From NCBI RefSeq assembly GCF_002549775.1, contig NZ_NMTR01000021.1:620001-684000 (forward strand): 64,000 bases of DNA, in the 5' to 3' direction. This DNA is from Faecalibacterium langellae (GTDB lineage: Bacteria; Bacillota; Clostridia; Oscillospirales; Ruminococcaceae). Shown here in pieces: positions 42,698 through 51,862 of the stretch (position 1 is its first letter; each line of letters opens with the position of its first letter). A model generated the notes under the pieces. The model made no database searches and was not told where the DNA came from. It saw only the letters and a list, made by a program, of their open reading frames with translations. The position numbers were made by a program, and so were the translations under genes.

Positions 42698-44014
42698 ATG
42701 AATTTCATCAAGTGTGAAAAGCTCGAAAAGAGCATGGCAGAGCTGCAGTTCTCCATCGACGCAGAGGCTTTCAAGAAGGCCGTTGCCGATGTTTTCAAGA
42801 AGGAAGGCAAGAAGTATTCTGTCCCCGGCTTCCGCAAGGGTAAGGCTCCCCGTTCCATCATCGAGAAGATGTATGGTGCCGATGTCTTCACCTATGACGC
42901 CATCAACGAGCTGTTCCCCGAGGCTTTCGAGGCTGCTGTGAAGGAAGCTGGCGTGGAGCCCGTGGGCCGTCCTGAGGTCACCGTCGATTCCGCAAGCGAG
43001 GCCGAGGGTGTCACCCTGACCGTCAAGGTCGCTGTGAAGCCCGAAGTCAAGGTTGGCAGCTACAATGGTCTGACCGTCGAGAAGACTGTCCATACTGTCA
43101 CCGACGAGGCTGTTGAGGCCGAGCTGAAGCGTGTGCAGGAGCGCAACGCCCGTGAGCTGACCCGTGAGGGTGCTGCCGAGAACGGCGATATCGCTGATAT
43201 CGACTTCGAAGGCTTTGTGGATGGCGTCGCATTCGAGGGCGGCAAGGCTGAGCACTACAACCTGACCCTGGGCAGCGGCAGCTTCATCCCCGGCTTTGAG
43301 GAGCAGATCGTTGGTCACTCCGCTGGTGAGGAGTTCGACGTGAACGTCACCTTCCCCGCAGAGTATCAGGCTGCTGAGCTGGCTGGCAAGGCTGCTGTCT
43401 TCAAGATCAAGCTGCACGAAGTGAAGTACAAGGAGCTGCCTGCTCTGGACGACGAGCTGGCAAAGGACTGCTCCGAGTACGACACCCTGGACGAGTTCAA
43501 GGCTTCCATCCGCAAGAACAATCAGGAGCAGCTGGACAAGCAGGACGATCTGGCTGTTGAGAACGCTCTGGTCGATCAGGTCATCGAGAGCATGGAGGGC
43601 GAGATCCCCCAGGCAATGTACGAGACCCGCATGGACGAGATGGTCAACGACTTCGCATTCCGCGTGGAGCAGCAGGGTCTGCGCCTCGAGGACTACCTGA
43701 AGTATATGGGCCAGACCGTGGATCAGTTCCGCGCTTCCTTCATGCCGCAGGCTGAGAAGCAGGTCAAGATCCGCCTGGCTCTGGAGGCTGTTGCCGCTGC
43801 TGAGAACATCGAGGCTTCTGAGGACGAAGTCAACGCTGAGATCAAGCGCATCGCCGACCAGTATAAGATGGAAGAAGACAAGGTCCGTGAGCTGGTCAAC
43901 GTGGACGACCTGAAGAAGGATCTGGCCATCAACAAGGCCATCGACTTCATCAAGAGCCACGCAAACATTGTGGAGAAGGCCGCTGAGGCTGAGAAGGCTG
44001 CTGACGCAGAGTAA
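42698..44014 (+). CDS. tig: Trigger factor
   Basis: 438 residues from ATG 42698 (TGGAGGA upstream). N-terminal ribosome-binding domain with VPGFRKGKAPRSIIEKMYG, central FKBP-like domain (residues about 150-240, DIADIDFEGFVDG and GSGSFIPGFEEQI), and helical C-terminal chaperone domain. It catches nascent chains and isomerises prolines. The codon use is rich in GCT, GTT and TCC/TCT, as in other highly expressed genes of the window. It precedes clpP and clpX, the usual order. Confidence 0.98.
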   Translation: MNFIKCEKLEKSMAELQFSIDAEAFKKAVADVFKKEGKKYSVPGFRKGKAPRSIIEKMYGADVFTYDAINELFPEAFEAAVKEAGVEPVGRPEVTVDSASEAEGVTLTVKVAVKPEVKVGSYNGLTVEKTVHTVTDEAVEAELKRVQERNARELTREGAAENGDIADIDFEGFVDGVAFEGGKAEHYNLTLGSGSFIPGFEEQIVGHSAGEEFDVNVTFPAEYQAAELAGKAAVFKIKLHEVKYKELPALDDELAKDCSEYDTLDEFKASIRKNNQEQLDKQDDLAVENALVDQVIESMEGEIPQAMYETRMDEMVNDFAFRVEQQGLRLEDYLKYMGQTVDQFRASFMPQAEKQVKIRLALEAVAAAENIEASEDEVNAEIKRIADQYKMEEDKVRELVNVDDLKKDLAINKAIDFIKSHANIVEKAAEAEKAADAE

Positions 44015-44075
44015 TTTCTGCCGGATGCAGCTGTAAGACGTGCAGTGCGCTGTGCGTTTTATAACAAAGGTTGTT

Positions 44076-44126
44076 AAAATTGACCGATACGGCAGAACCG
44101 GAAGGGAATCCGTATCGGTCAATTTT
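44076..44126 (+). terminator. Terminator between tig and clpP
   Basis: A 17-pair perfect stem, AAAATTGACCGATACGG (44076-44092) with its reverse complement at 44110-44126, ending in TTTT. The tail is short, so read-through to clpP is possible. Confidence 0.75.
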
Positions 44127-44161
44127 GCAAATACTATATTCCATTTCAGGAGGCGAACTTT

Positions 44162-44758
44162 ATGAGCTTTGTTCCTTACGTTGTCGAGCAGTCGGCGCAC
44201 GGGGAGCGTTCCTACGATATTTTCTCCCGTCTGCTGAACGACCGTATCATCGTTCTGAGTGAGGATGTCAATGACACTTCCGCCAGCCTCGTGGTGGCGC
44301 AGCTGCTGTATCTGGAAGGGCAGGACCCGGACAAGGATATCAGCCTGTATATCAACAGCCCCGGCGGCTCCATCAGCGCCGGCATGGCCATCCATGACAC
44401 CATGCAGTATATCAAGTGTGACGTTTCCACCATCTGCATGGGCATGGCAGCCTCCATGGGTGCTTTCCTGCTGGCCAGCGGCACCAAGGGCAAGCGTTTT
44501 GCTCTGCCCAACTCGGAGATCCTGATCCATCAGCCGCTGATCGGCGGCCAGGGCGGCGGCCTTTCCGGCCAGACCACCGATATCAAGATCCACGCTGAGC
44601 ACATGGTGCACATCCGCGACAAGATGAACCGCATCCTCAGCGAGTACACCGGCCAGCCGCTGGAGAAGATCCAGCTGGACACCGAGCGCGATCATTATAT
44701 GACGCCCGAGGAAGCAAAGGAGTACGGCCTGATCGATGAGGTCATCGCCCATCGCTGA
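44162..44758 (+). CDS. clpP: ATP-dependent Clp protease proteolytic subunit
   Basis: 198 residues, AGGAGG upstream. Catalytic serine in [13 protein letters not shown], histidine in EILIHQPL and aspartate in LDTERDHYM. It forms the tetradecameric chamber that degrades proteins fed by ClpX, encoded 34 bases downstream. Confidence 0.98.
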   Translation: MSFVPYVVEQSAHGERSYDIFSRLLNDRIIVLSEDVNDTSASLVVAQLLYLEGQDPDKDISLYINSPGGSISAGMAIHDTMQYIKCDVSTICMGMAASMGAFLLASGTKGKRFALPNSEILIHQPLIGGQGGGLSGQTTDIKIHAEHMVHIRDKMNRILSEYTGQPLEKIQLDTERDHYMTPEEAKEYGLIDEVIAHR

Positions 44759-44792
44759 GCCGCTAATTTATCCAGGATAAGGAAAAACAGCT

Positions 44793-46121
44793 ATGGCAAA
44801 TAACAATTCCGGCAGAGATAAAAACGAAAAGGACCTGGTCTGCAGCTTCTGCGGAAAGCATCAGGACGAAGTGGAGCGCATGATCATTGGCCCGGGCGTC
44901 AATATCTGCAGCGAATGCATCAACCTGTGCCACGACCTGCTTTCCGATCAGCCGGACCAGCCCAAGAGCGCCCGTCCGGGCCGGGGCGGCGCAGGCCGCG
45001 CCAGCATCAAGCCCGCAGGAGCCGATCTGGACATCAACATCCTGACCCCGGCCGAGATCAAGGAAGGCTTGGATCAGTACGTCATCGGCCAGGACGAAGC
45101 AAAGCGTGTGCTGTCCGTCTCGGTCTACAACCACTATAAGCGCATCCTCAGCGGCAAGGGCGGCGATGTGGAGCTGCAAAAGTCCAACGTGCTGCTGCTG
45201 GGCCCCTCCGGCGTGGGCAAGACCCTGCTGGCTCAGACGCTGGCCAAGATGCTGGGTGTGCCCTTCGCCATCGCCGATGCCACCACCCTCACCGAGGCCG
45301 GTTATGTGGGCGAGGATGTGGAGAACATCCTGCTCAAGCTCATTCAGGCAGCGGACTTCGATGTGCAGAAGGCACAGGTGGGTATCATCTATATCGACGA
45401 GATCGACAAGATCACCCGCAAGAGCGAGAACCCCTCCATCACCCGCGATGTGGGCGGCGAGGGCGTGCAGCAGGCCCTGCTGAAGATCCTCGAGGGCACG
45501 GTGAGCAACGTGCCGCCCCAGGGCGGCCGCAAGCACCCGCAGCAGGAGTTCATCCAGATCGACACCACCAACATCCTGTTCATCTGCGGCGGTGCCTTCG
45601 ATGGTCTGGATAAGTATATCCTGCGCCGCACCGATAAGTCCGCTCTTGGCTTTGGCAGTGCACTGAAGGATAACTCCAGCGAGGCCGAGCGCGCCCTGCT
45701 GCGCAAGGTGGAACCCCACGATCTGGTCAAGTTCGGCCTGATCCCGGAGCTGATCGGCCGTCTGCCGGTCATCACCGTGCTGGACGATCTGGACGAGGAC
45801 GCACTGGTCCGCGTGCTGAAGGAGCCCCGCAACAGCCTGGTCAAGCAGTACAAGGAACTGCTGGGCATGGACAACGTGGAGCTGAGCTTCACCGACGAAG
45901 CCCTGCACGCCATCGCCCGCAAGACCATTGAGCGTAAGACCGGCGCCCGCGGCCTGCGCAGCGTGATGGAGAGCATCCTGCTGCCCATCATGTACGATGT
46001 GCCCAGCGATGCCACCATCATCCGCGTGACCGTGGACGAGGACACCGTGGAGAATGGCGAAGCTCATCTGGAATACGGTGCTGTGCGCAAGCGCTATAAA
46101 AATCAGGTCTCCCTGAACTGA
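44793..46121 (+). CDS. clpX: ATP-dependent Clp protease ATP-binding subunit ClpX
   Basis: 442 residues. N-terminal zinc domain [11 protein letters not shown]...CSEC, then AAA+ with Walker [13 protein letters not shown], Walker [10 protein letters not shown] and the GVGGEGVQQ-type pore region ([19 protein letters not shown]). It unfolds substrates for ClpP. It follows clpP closely and ends in a long terminator. Confidence 0.98.
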   Translation: MANNNSGRDKNEKDLVCSFCGKHQDEVERMIIGPGVNICSECINLCHDLLSDQPDQPKSARPGRGGAGRASIKPAGADLDINILTPAEIKEGLDQYVIGQDEAKRVLSVSVYNHYKRILSGKGGDVELQKSNVLLLGPSGVGKTLLAQTLAKMLGVPFAIADATTLTEAGYVGEDVENILLKLIQAADFDVQKAQVGIIYIDEIDKITRKSENPSITRDVGGEGVQQALLKILEGTVSNVPPQGGRKHPQQEFIQIDTTNILFICGGAFDGLDKYILRRTDKSALGFGSALKDNSSEAERALLRKVEPHDLVKFGLIPELIGRLPVITVLDDLDEDALVRVLKEPRNSLVKQYKELLGMDNVELSFTDEALHAIARKTIERKTGARGLRSVMESILLPIMYDVPSDATIIRVTVDEDTVENGEAHLEYGAVRKRYKNQVSLN

Positions 46122-46147
46122 CGAAAAATCGCCGGATAGGGGAGAGT

Positions 46148-46190
46148 AAAGCCCTGTTTCAAAAGCTTTTTGCTTTTGACAGGGCTTTTT
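46148..46190 (+). terminator. Terminator after clpX
   Basis: AAAGCCCTGT (46148-46157) and CAAAAGC (46160-46166) pair with GCTTTTG (46172-46178) and ACAGGGCTTT (46179-46188), then T-rich. Confidence 0.9.
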
Positions 46191-46202
46191 GCTTTATTAT
46201 TT

Positions 46203-46231
46203 TTGTTTCCGTGGCCAAAATGTACTATAAT
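46203..46231 (+). promoter_or_regulatory. Promoter of the aminotransferase gene
   Basis: TTGTTT (46203-46208), 17-base spacer, TATAAT (46226-46231). A leader of about 100 bases follows. Confidence 0.75.
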
Positions 46232-46338
46232 ATTAAGGCATGGTTCTGCGCGGAGCGCGCTCCCTGGCAGGAATGCTCCCAAGGACGCAGAACTGGTGCG
46301 ATGGGTAACAGGAAGTACGATAAAGGAGTGTGTTTTCA

Positions 46339-47622
46339 ATGGCAAATTATCTTGCAATGAATCGTGAGGAACTCACTGTCGAAAAGGCAGCGCTCGAAGC
46401 AGAGTACAAAAAATTTCAGGCAAAGGGCCTCAAGCTGAACATGGCCCGCGGCAAGCCCGGCCCCCACCAGATGGATCTGGCCATGGACCTGCTGAAGATG
46501 AACGATTACACCACCGATGCAGGCACCGATGCCCGCAACTATGGCGAGCTGGAAGGCCTGCAGGAGGCCCGTGAGCTGTTTGCCGACGTGTTCGGCGTGC
46601 AGCCCGGCGAGGTGTTCGTGGGCGGCAACTCCAGCCTGCAGCTGATGTATAACCTGATCAACATCGGCTATGTGTTCGGTTTCCCGGAGTCGACCTGCCC
46701 CTGGTCTCAGGTGGAAAAGCGCAAGTTCCTCTGTCCGGTGCCCGGCTATGACCGCCACTTCGCCATCACCGAGGAGTTTGGCTTTGAGCTGATCAGCGTG
46801 CCCATGACCCCGAACGGCCCGGATATGGATATCGTGGAAAAGCTGGTAGCAGAGGACGCTGATATCAAGGGTATCTGGTGTGTGCCGCAGTATTCCAACC
46901 CCGACGGCTATACCTACAGCGATGAGACCATTGAGCGCTTTGCAAAGATGAAGACCGCCGCCCCGGATTTCAAGATCTTCTGGGACGAGGCTTATATCGT
47001 CCATCACCTGACCGATGAGATCATCGAGACCCCGGTGCTGCTGAACGAGAGCAAGAAGTACGGCAACGAAGACCGTGTGTTCATGTTCACTTCCACCAGC
47101 AAGATCACCTTCCCGGGTGCCGGTGTTTCTGCCATCGCCTGCAGCGAGAACAGCATGAAGTATATGTGCAAGCGCTTCTCGGTGATGATCATCAGCTACG
47201 ATAAGATGAACCAGCTGCGCCATGTCCGCTTCCTGAAGAACAAGGAAGGCGTTCTGGCCCACATGGCAAAGCATCGCCGCCGTCTGGTGCCCTGCTTCGA
47301 TGCCGTCAAGACCGCATTCAAGAATAATCTCACCCCCTGCGGCGATATCGCCCACTGGACCAACCCCAAGGGCGGCTACTTCATCAGCCTGTACGTCATG
47401 CCCGGCTGTGCAAAGCGCGTGGCTGGCCTGTGCAAGGATGCCGGCCTGACCCTGACCGGTGCAGGCTCTGCATACCCCTACCACAAGGATCCGCAGGATT
47501 CTCACCTGCGCATCGCGCCCACGTACCCCAGCCTGGACGAAGTGGAAACTGCTTCCGAGCTGCTGTGCGTCTGCGTGCGCCTGGCCGTGGTGGAAAAGCT
47601 GCTGGCCGACAAGGCAGACTGA
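46339..47622 (+). CDS. Aspartate aminotransferase, AspT/subgroup Ic type
   Basis: 427 residues from ATG 46339 (AAAGGAG upstream). LNMARGKPGPHQMDLAMDLL is the family opening; the pyridoxal phosphate lysine is in TSTSKITFPGAG, with WDEAYIVHHL before it and RIAPTYPS for substrate carboxylate. This resembles the PF12897 aspartate aminotransferases known from Corynebacterium, rather than the classical AspC. It interconverts aspartate/oxaloacetate with glutamate/2-oxoglutarate. It has its own promoter. Confidence 0.88.
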   Translation: MANYLAMNREELTVEKAALEAEYKKFQAKGLKLNMARGKPGPHQMDLAMDLLKMNDYTTDAGTDARNYGELEGLQEARELFADVFGVQPGEVFVGGNSSLQLMYNLINIGYVFGFPESTCPWSQVEKRKFLCPVPGYDRHFAITEEFGFELISVPMTPNGPDMDIVEKLVAEDADIKGIWCVPQYSNPDGYTYSDETIERFAKMKTAAPDFKIFWDEAYIVHHLTDEIIETPVLLNESKKYGNEDRVFMFTSTSKITFPGAGVSAIACSENSMKYMCKRFSVMIISYDKMNQLRHVRFLKNKEGVLAHMAKHRRRLVPCFDAVKTAFKNNLTPCGDIAHWTNPKGGYFISLYVMPGCAKRVAGLCKDAGLTLTGAGSAYPYHKDPQDSHLRIAPTYPSLDEVETASELLCVCVRLAVVEKLLADKAD

Positions 47623-47651
47623 GCGCATTTTGATTTAAGCTGAATTTTTAT

Positions 47652-47791
47652 CTCCTCTGTGCGGCCGCTTTGGTCGTCAGGGGAGTTTTATCGCAAAGCG
47701 GCCGGCACGACGGCGGCTCTGCGGCAAACGGACCCACCCCCGCGGAACAGCAGCGGGGCAAACGGTTCACACATGAATACGGGCTGTATTC
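47652..47791 (+). promoter_or_regulatory. Structured leader of secDF with alternative stems
   Basis: CTCCTC (47652-47657)/GGGGAG (47680-47685) followed by TTTTA resembles a weak terminator with a large loop. GGCCGCTTTG (47663-47672)/CAAAGCGGCC (47694-47703) crosses it, so both cannot form except as a pseudoknot. Hairpins CCCCGC/GCGGGG (47738-47758) and GAATAC/GTATTC (47775-47791) follow. Confidence 0.4.
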
Positions 47792-47827
47792 CCCCAGGGT
47801 GCAGCTTTTGGAGGTTTCCTGAATTTT

Positions 47828-50167
47828 ATGAAAACAAAAGGCAAAGCATGGCATCTGGTCCTCACGGTGCTGCTGATCGCAGCGTTCGTGTACACCGCCT
47901 TCTTTGGTGTGTACGCAAAGTACGGTGATGTGACCAAAACCTACATCAAGGGTGCGCAGGATATCCGCTTCGGCGTAGATATCAAGGGCGGCGTGAACGT
48001 CACCTTCGTTCCCTCGGACGGCTACGACGCCACCGAAGAACAGCTGGAAGCGGCTCAGCTCGTCATCGAGAACCGCCTCGTGGCGCTGAACGTCACCGAC
48101 TATGAGCTGTATGTGGACAACAATTCCGACAGCCTGATCTTGGAGTTCCCGTGGCAGTCCGGTGAGACGGATTTTGACCCGGAATCCGCCATTCAGGAGA
48201 TCGGCACCACCGCGTACCTGACCTTCCGCGAGGGCAGCAGTGCCGACGGTGAACTGATCCTGGACGGCTCCAAGATCGAGAGTGCAGCCGCCCAGTACGG
48301 CCCCGTCAGCAACGGCGGCGCATCGGAATATTATGTCTCCCTGAAATTCACCGACGACGGTGCCAAGGCCTTTGGCGATGCAACCACTGCGCTGGCAGCA
48401 TCCAATGGCACCATCAGCATCTGGCTGGATAACGAGAACGTCAGCACTGCCACGGTCAACACCGCCATCACCGACGGCTCGGCCATCATCACCAGCTCTG
48501 CATCCAACCCCTTCACCCAGGAGCAGGTGGTCAAGATGGCCCGCCAGATCAACTCCGGTGCACTGCCCTTTGCCCTGACCGTGGACAGCTACTCCACCGT
48601 CAGCCCCAGCCTGGGCGAGAACAGCCTGAGCGCCATGGTGCTGGCTGGCCTGATCGCCTTTGCACTGATCGTGGTGTTCATGACCGCGCTGTACCGCCTG
48701 CCGGGCTTTTTGGCCTGCATCGCACTGGCCGGTCAGGTGGCGGCAACGCTGGCTTTCGTGTCCGGCTACTTCCCGGTGTTTGAAAGCTTCACCCTGACCC
48801 TGCCCGGTATCGCCGGTATTATTCTGGCCATCGGCATGGGTGTGGATGCCAACGTCATCACCGCAGAGCGCATCAAGGAAGAACTGAAAAACGGCAAATC
48901 TCTGGATGGTGCCCTCAAGAGCGGCTTTGCCCGCGGCCTGACCCCCATCATTGACGGCAACGTTACCATTGTCATCGTGGCCATCGTGCTGATGGGTGCC
49001 TTCGGCCCCTCGGACGGTATCTTTGCCAAGGCACTGCACTTTGTGTTCTTCGCCTTTGGTCCCTCCACCGCAGGCACCATCTACGCCTTCGGCTACACGC
49101 TGCTTACCGGCGTGCTGCTGAACTTCGTGTTCGGCGTGTTCGCCACCCGCGTCATGATCCGCGGCGCGGCTTCCATCAAGGCCCTGCGCAGCCCGTGGCT
49201 CTATGGTGCCGATAAGCCCGGCAAGGAAAAGGCCGAGAAGAAGCCCATCGACTTCGTGGGCCTGCGCAAGCGCTTCCTGACGGTTTCCTCCTGCCTGATG
49301 GCGGCCATCGTGCTGTGCGCTGTGGTGTTCGGCGTCCATCTGGATACTGAGTTCACCGGCGGTGCCATGATCACCCTGAGCTATGAAGGCAGCTTTACCA
49401 TGTCCGATGTGCAGAAGACGGCTTCCACTGCGCTGGAAAACAACGGCCTGACCCTGCAGACCGGCGAGAACATCGCTACCGGCGGCCAGACCCTGAAGAT
49501 CTCCATGCCCGGCACCGAGACCGTGACCACCGAACAGGTGGAGTCCCTGCTGGACAGCCTGAACGAGAGCTACCCGGACAACAGCTTTGCGCAGCTGTCG
49601 CTGAGCAATGTCAGCGCGGCCATGGGCACCAAGTTCCTGCAAAAGAGCCTTGTGGCCGTGGTGTTCGCGCTGGTGCTGATCCTGCTGTATATTGCCCTGC
49701 GCTTTAAGAACATCGGCGGCCTCACCGGCGGCATGATGGCAGTGCTGGCACTGGTGAACGACCTGATGGTGGTGTTTGGCACCTTCGTGCTGCTGCGTAC
49801 CGCCCTGGACGGCAACTTCATCGCCGCCATGCTCACCATCCTCGGCTACTCCATCAATGACACCGTCGTCGTCTACGACCGCATCCGCGAGAACCGCGCC
49901 CTGATGGGCAAGAAGGCCTCCTTTGAGGAGCTGGTGAATCGCTCGGTGAACCAGTCTGCCCGCCGCACCCTCATCACCACCATCACCACCGTGATGGCCC
50001 TGGGCGTGATGTGCATCATCGCAAAGCTGTACGGCCTGGACAGCATCTTCACCTTCGCGTTCCCGCTGATGATGGGCATGATCAGCGGTGTGTACACCTC
50101 GCTGTGCGTGTCCACTTCGGCCTGGGTGCTGTGGAGCGAGCGCAAGCCCAAGGCAAAGAAAAACTGA
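47828..50167 (+). CDS. secDF: Protein translocase subunit SecDF (fused)
   Basis: 779 residues, a fusion of SecD and SecF. SecD part: DIRFGVDIKGGVNVTFVPSDG near the N-terminus, P1 domain, then membrane region with GMGVDANVITAERIKEEL. SecF part from about residue 480: VHLDTEFTGGAMITLSYEG and GYSINDTVVVYDRIRENR. Twelve membrane helices are expected. It uses the proton or sodium gradient to pull proteins out of SecYEG. GGAGG lies 13 bases before ATG, rather far. No yajC is seen. Confidence 0.97.
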   Translation: MKTKGKAWHLVLTVLLIAAFVYTAFFGVYAKYGDVTKTYIKGAQDIRFGVDIKGGVNVTFVPSDGYDATEEQLEAAQLVIENRLVALNVTDYELYVDNNSDSLILEFPWQSGETDFDPESAIQEIGTTAYLTFREGSSADGELILDGSKIESAAAQYGPVSNGGASEYYVSLKFTDDGAKAFGDATTALAASNGTISIWLDNENVSTATVNTAITDGSAIITSSASNPFTQEQVVKMARQINSGALPFALTVDSYSTVSPSLGENSLSAMVLAGLIAFALIVVFMTALYRLPGFLACIALAGQVAATLAFVSGYFPVFESFTLTLPGIAGIILAIGMGVDANVITAERIKEELKNGKSLDGALKSGFARGLTPIIDGNVTIVIVAIVLMGAFGPSDGIFAKALHFVFFAFGPSTAGTIYAFGYTLLTGVLLNFVFGVFATRVMIRGAASIKALRSPWLYGADKPGKEKAEKKPIDFVGLRKRFLTVSSCLMAAIVLCAVVFGVHLDTEFTGGAMITLSYEGSFTMSDVQKTASTALENNGLTLQTGENIATGGQTLKISMPGTETVTTEQVESLLDSLNESYPDNSFAQLSLSNVSAAMGTKFLQKSLVAVVFALVLILLYIALRFKNIGGLTGGMMAVLALVNDLMVVFGTFVLLRTALDGNFIAAMLTILGYSINDTVVVYDRIRENRALMGKKASFEELVNRSVNQSARRTLITTITTVMALGVMCIIAKLYGLDSIFTFAFPLMMGMISGVYTSLCVSTSAWVLWSERKPKAKKN

Positions 50168-50189
50168 CCCGTTTCAGGAGGAACAGACC

Positions 50190-50660
50190 ATGAAGTGTCC
50201 CTATTGCGGCGCGGAGGAATCGAAAGTCATCGACTCCCGCCCCACCGAAGACAATGAGCGCATCCGCCGCCGCCGCGAATGCCTGAGCTGCCATATGCGC
50301 TTTACGACCTACGAGATCGTGGAGACTGTGCCGCTGGTGGTCGTGAAGAAAGACAGCTCCCGGGAGCCTTTCGACCGCCAGAAGCTGCTCAACGCCATGG
50401 TGCGCGCCTGCGCCAAGCGCCCGGTGAGCTATGAATCCCTGGAGCGCGCGGTCAGCAGCATCGAGCAGACCCTGCTCAGCTCCTACGACCGCGAAATTCC
50501 CAGCGTGCGCATCGGCGAGCTGACCATGCAGGAGCTGAAAAAGATCGACGAGGTGGCCTACGTCCGCTTTGCCTCGGTCTACCGCCAGTTCGCGGATGTG
50601 GAAAGCTTCTTCAATGAGCTGCAAAAGCTCATGGGCGACCGCAGGGAACCCCAGAAATAA
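50190..50660 (+). CDS. nrdR: Transcriptional repressor NrdR
   Basis: 156 residues from ATG 50190 (AGGAGG upstream). Zinc ribbon CPYCGAEESKVIDSR...CLSCHMRFTTYE, followed by the ATP-cone domain (VVKKDSSREPFDRQKLLNAMVRAC). It represses ribonucleotide reductase genes according to nucleotide levels. It comes 22 bases after secDF and ends in a terminator shared with the opposite operon. Confidence 0.97.
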   Translation: MKCPYCGAEESKVIDSRPTEDNERIRRRRECLSCHMRFTTYEIVETVPLVVVKKDSSREPFDRQKLLNAMVRACAKRPVSYESLERAVSSIEQTLLSSYDREIPSVRIGELTMQELKKIDEVAYVRFASVYRQFADVESFFNELQKLMGDRREPQK

Positions 50661-50674
50661 GGAACATCCTTCTT

Positions 50675-50716
50675 CGCCGGTCCTCGGCCCGAAAGGGCAG
50701 GGGGCCGGTGTTTTTT
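50675..50716. terminator. Terminator between nrdR and the DUF4363 gene
   Basis: CGCCGGTCC (50675-50683) pairs with GGGCCGGTG (50702-50710); an inner CCC-GAAA-GGG hairpin and six T follow. It lies between convergent genes. Confidence 0.8.
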
Positions 50717-51083
50717 ATACCAGCCGCCGGGAGAGCCATTCCAGCGTTTCCACCTGCACCTGCGCCCGGCGCAGCTCTCCGAGGGCCTCCTCTGGGGCGT
50801 TCATCTCCAGATGCCCGTCCGATGCGCGCAGGGCTGCTTCCAGTTCGGTGAAATCAGCCGTGCGCAGCAGGTGGTTCATGCCGGTGCGCATCTGGTCGCA
50901 GCGGTCGGCACCGTCGGCAAGGGCCTGCCGTGCGGTGGGGTAGTCCTGGGCACGGATGGCGTCGATGGCGGTATCCAGCTGCACCGAAATGGTGTCGGCG
51001 AATTTTTGCACCTGAAAGCTGCTGTAAAAGGAAACGGCCAGCAGCGCCGCCACGATGACAATACAGGCGTAAATGCGTTTCAT
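50715..51083 (-). CDS. DUF4363-family membrane-anchored protein
   Basis: 122 residues. One N-terminal membrane helix (about residues 4-20) then a helical outside part of about 95 residues (FADTISVQLDTAIDAIRAQDYPTARQAL). Proteins of this type are found in spore-forming Clostridia next to DUF421 genes; their function is not known. It follows the DUF421 gene by four bases, as one operon. Confidence 0.85.
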   Translation of the reverse strand: MKRIYACIVIVAALLAVSFYSSFQVQKFADTISVQLDTAIDAIRAQDYPTARQALADGADRCDQMRTGMNHLLRTADFTELEAALRASDGHLEMNAPEEALGELRRAQVQVETLEWLSRRLV

Positions 51084-51087
51084 GTGC

Positions 51088-51786
51088 TCACCTCATTGGA
51101 GAGCCGCCGGGATGGCGGCTTTCTTTTTTCAGCAGGAAATAATCCTCGGTCTCATTGCCGATGAGCAGCAAAATTTCCTCCGGCAGCAGGGTGTTGGCCT
51201 GGGCCGTACGCTCCAGCCAGGCACGGTCCTTGCCGCACCAGCGCAGGTTGTCTTCCAGCACCTGCCCGTCCAGCACAAAGGGGATGGTGGCGTTGGTGTG
51301 CTCTGCCTTCACCTGCAGGTCGGCAAGGCGGGCGGGTTCTTTTTCCGGCCGCAGCGCCACCGAGAGGGTGCCGTTCGTTTCAATGACGGCGTAGGAGACC
51401 TCGCGCGGGTCGAAGATGTTCTTGCCGCGCAGTGCTTCCATCAGGTCGGCGGTGGTGAGCCGCAGCATCCGCAGGGCGTTCTGGTCGATCTGCCCGTCCA
51501 GGATCACCGTCTTGGGCCGCCCGGAGAGAAAGTTGAAGAATTTCTGGCTGCGGAAGCTCAGCACCGACCCCAGCAGTTCCAGCGCCGCAATGAGAAACAG
51601 TGGGATCAGGCTGGAGGTGATGGGCACTTCCTCCGACTCAATGGAGATGGAGGCCAGGTTGGAGATGAGGATGGTAGACACCAGTTCTTCAGGCTGCAGC
51701 TCCCCCAGCTGGCGTTTGCCCATCAGCCGCATGGCAAACAGAACACACAGATAAATGATGATGGTGCGGCAGATCAGAAGCTTCAT
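51088..51786 (-). CDS. DUF421 (YetF-like) membrane protein
   Basis: 232 residues from ATG 51786 (GGGAGGGGG upstream). Three N-terminal membrane helices containing YLCVLFAMRLMGKRQLGELQPEELVSTILISNLASIS, the family signature, then the soluble DUF421 domain (GRPKTVILDGQID, LRMLRLTTADLMEALRGKNIFD). DUF421 proteins occur in spore inner membranes and affect spore resistance and germination. It is divergent from the gerA-like operon, sharing a 76-base region. Confidence 0.92.
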   Translation of the reverse strand: MKLLICRTIIIYLCVLFAMRLMGKRQLGELQPEELVSTILISNLASISIESEEVPITSSLIPLFLIAALELLGSVLSFRSQKFFNFLSGRPKTVILDGQIDQNALRMLRLTTADLMEALRGKNIFDPREVSYAVIETNGTLSVALRPEKEPARLADLQVKAEHTNATIPFVLDGQVLEDNLRWCGKDRAWLERTAQANTLLPEEILLLIGNETEDYFLLKKESRHPGGSPMR

Positions 51787-51809
51787 AAAAGACCCCCTCC
51801 CGTCCGGGC

Positions 51810-51841
51810 TGGAATGGAACGCGCAGCCGCCGGGCATACTG
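51810..51841. promoter_or_regulatory. Overlapping divergent sigma-G-like promoters
   Basis: Plus strand: GAATG (51812-51816), 18 bases, CATACTG (51835-51841). Minus strand: GTATG (51839-51835), 18 bases, CATTCCA (51816-51810). Both fit the forespore sigma-G consensus (GHATR, 18, CATWHTA) with one mismatch each. No sigma-A-type pair is seen in the gap. Confidence 0.5.
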
Positions 51842-51862
51842 CTGTGCAAAGGAGTGAAGCAC

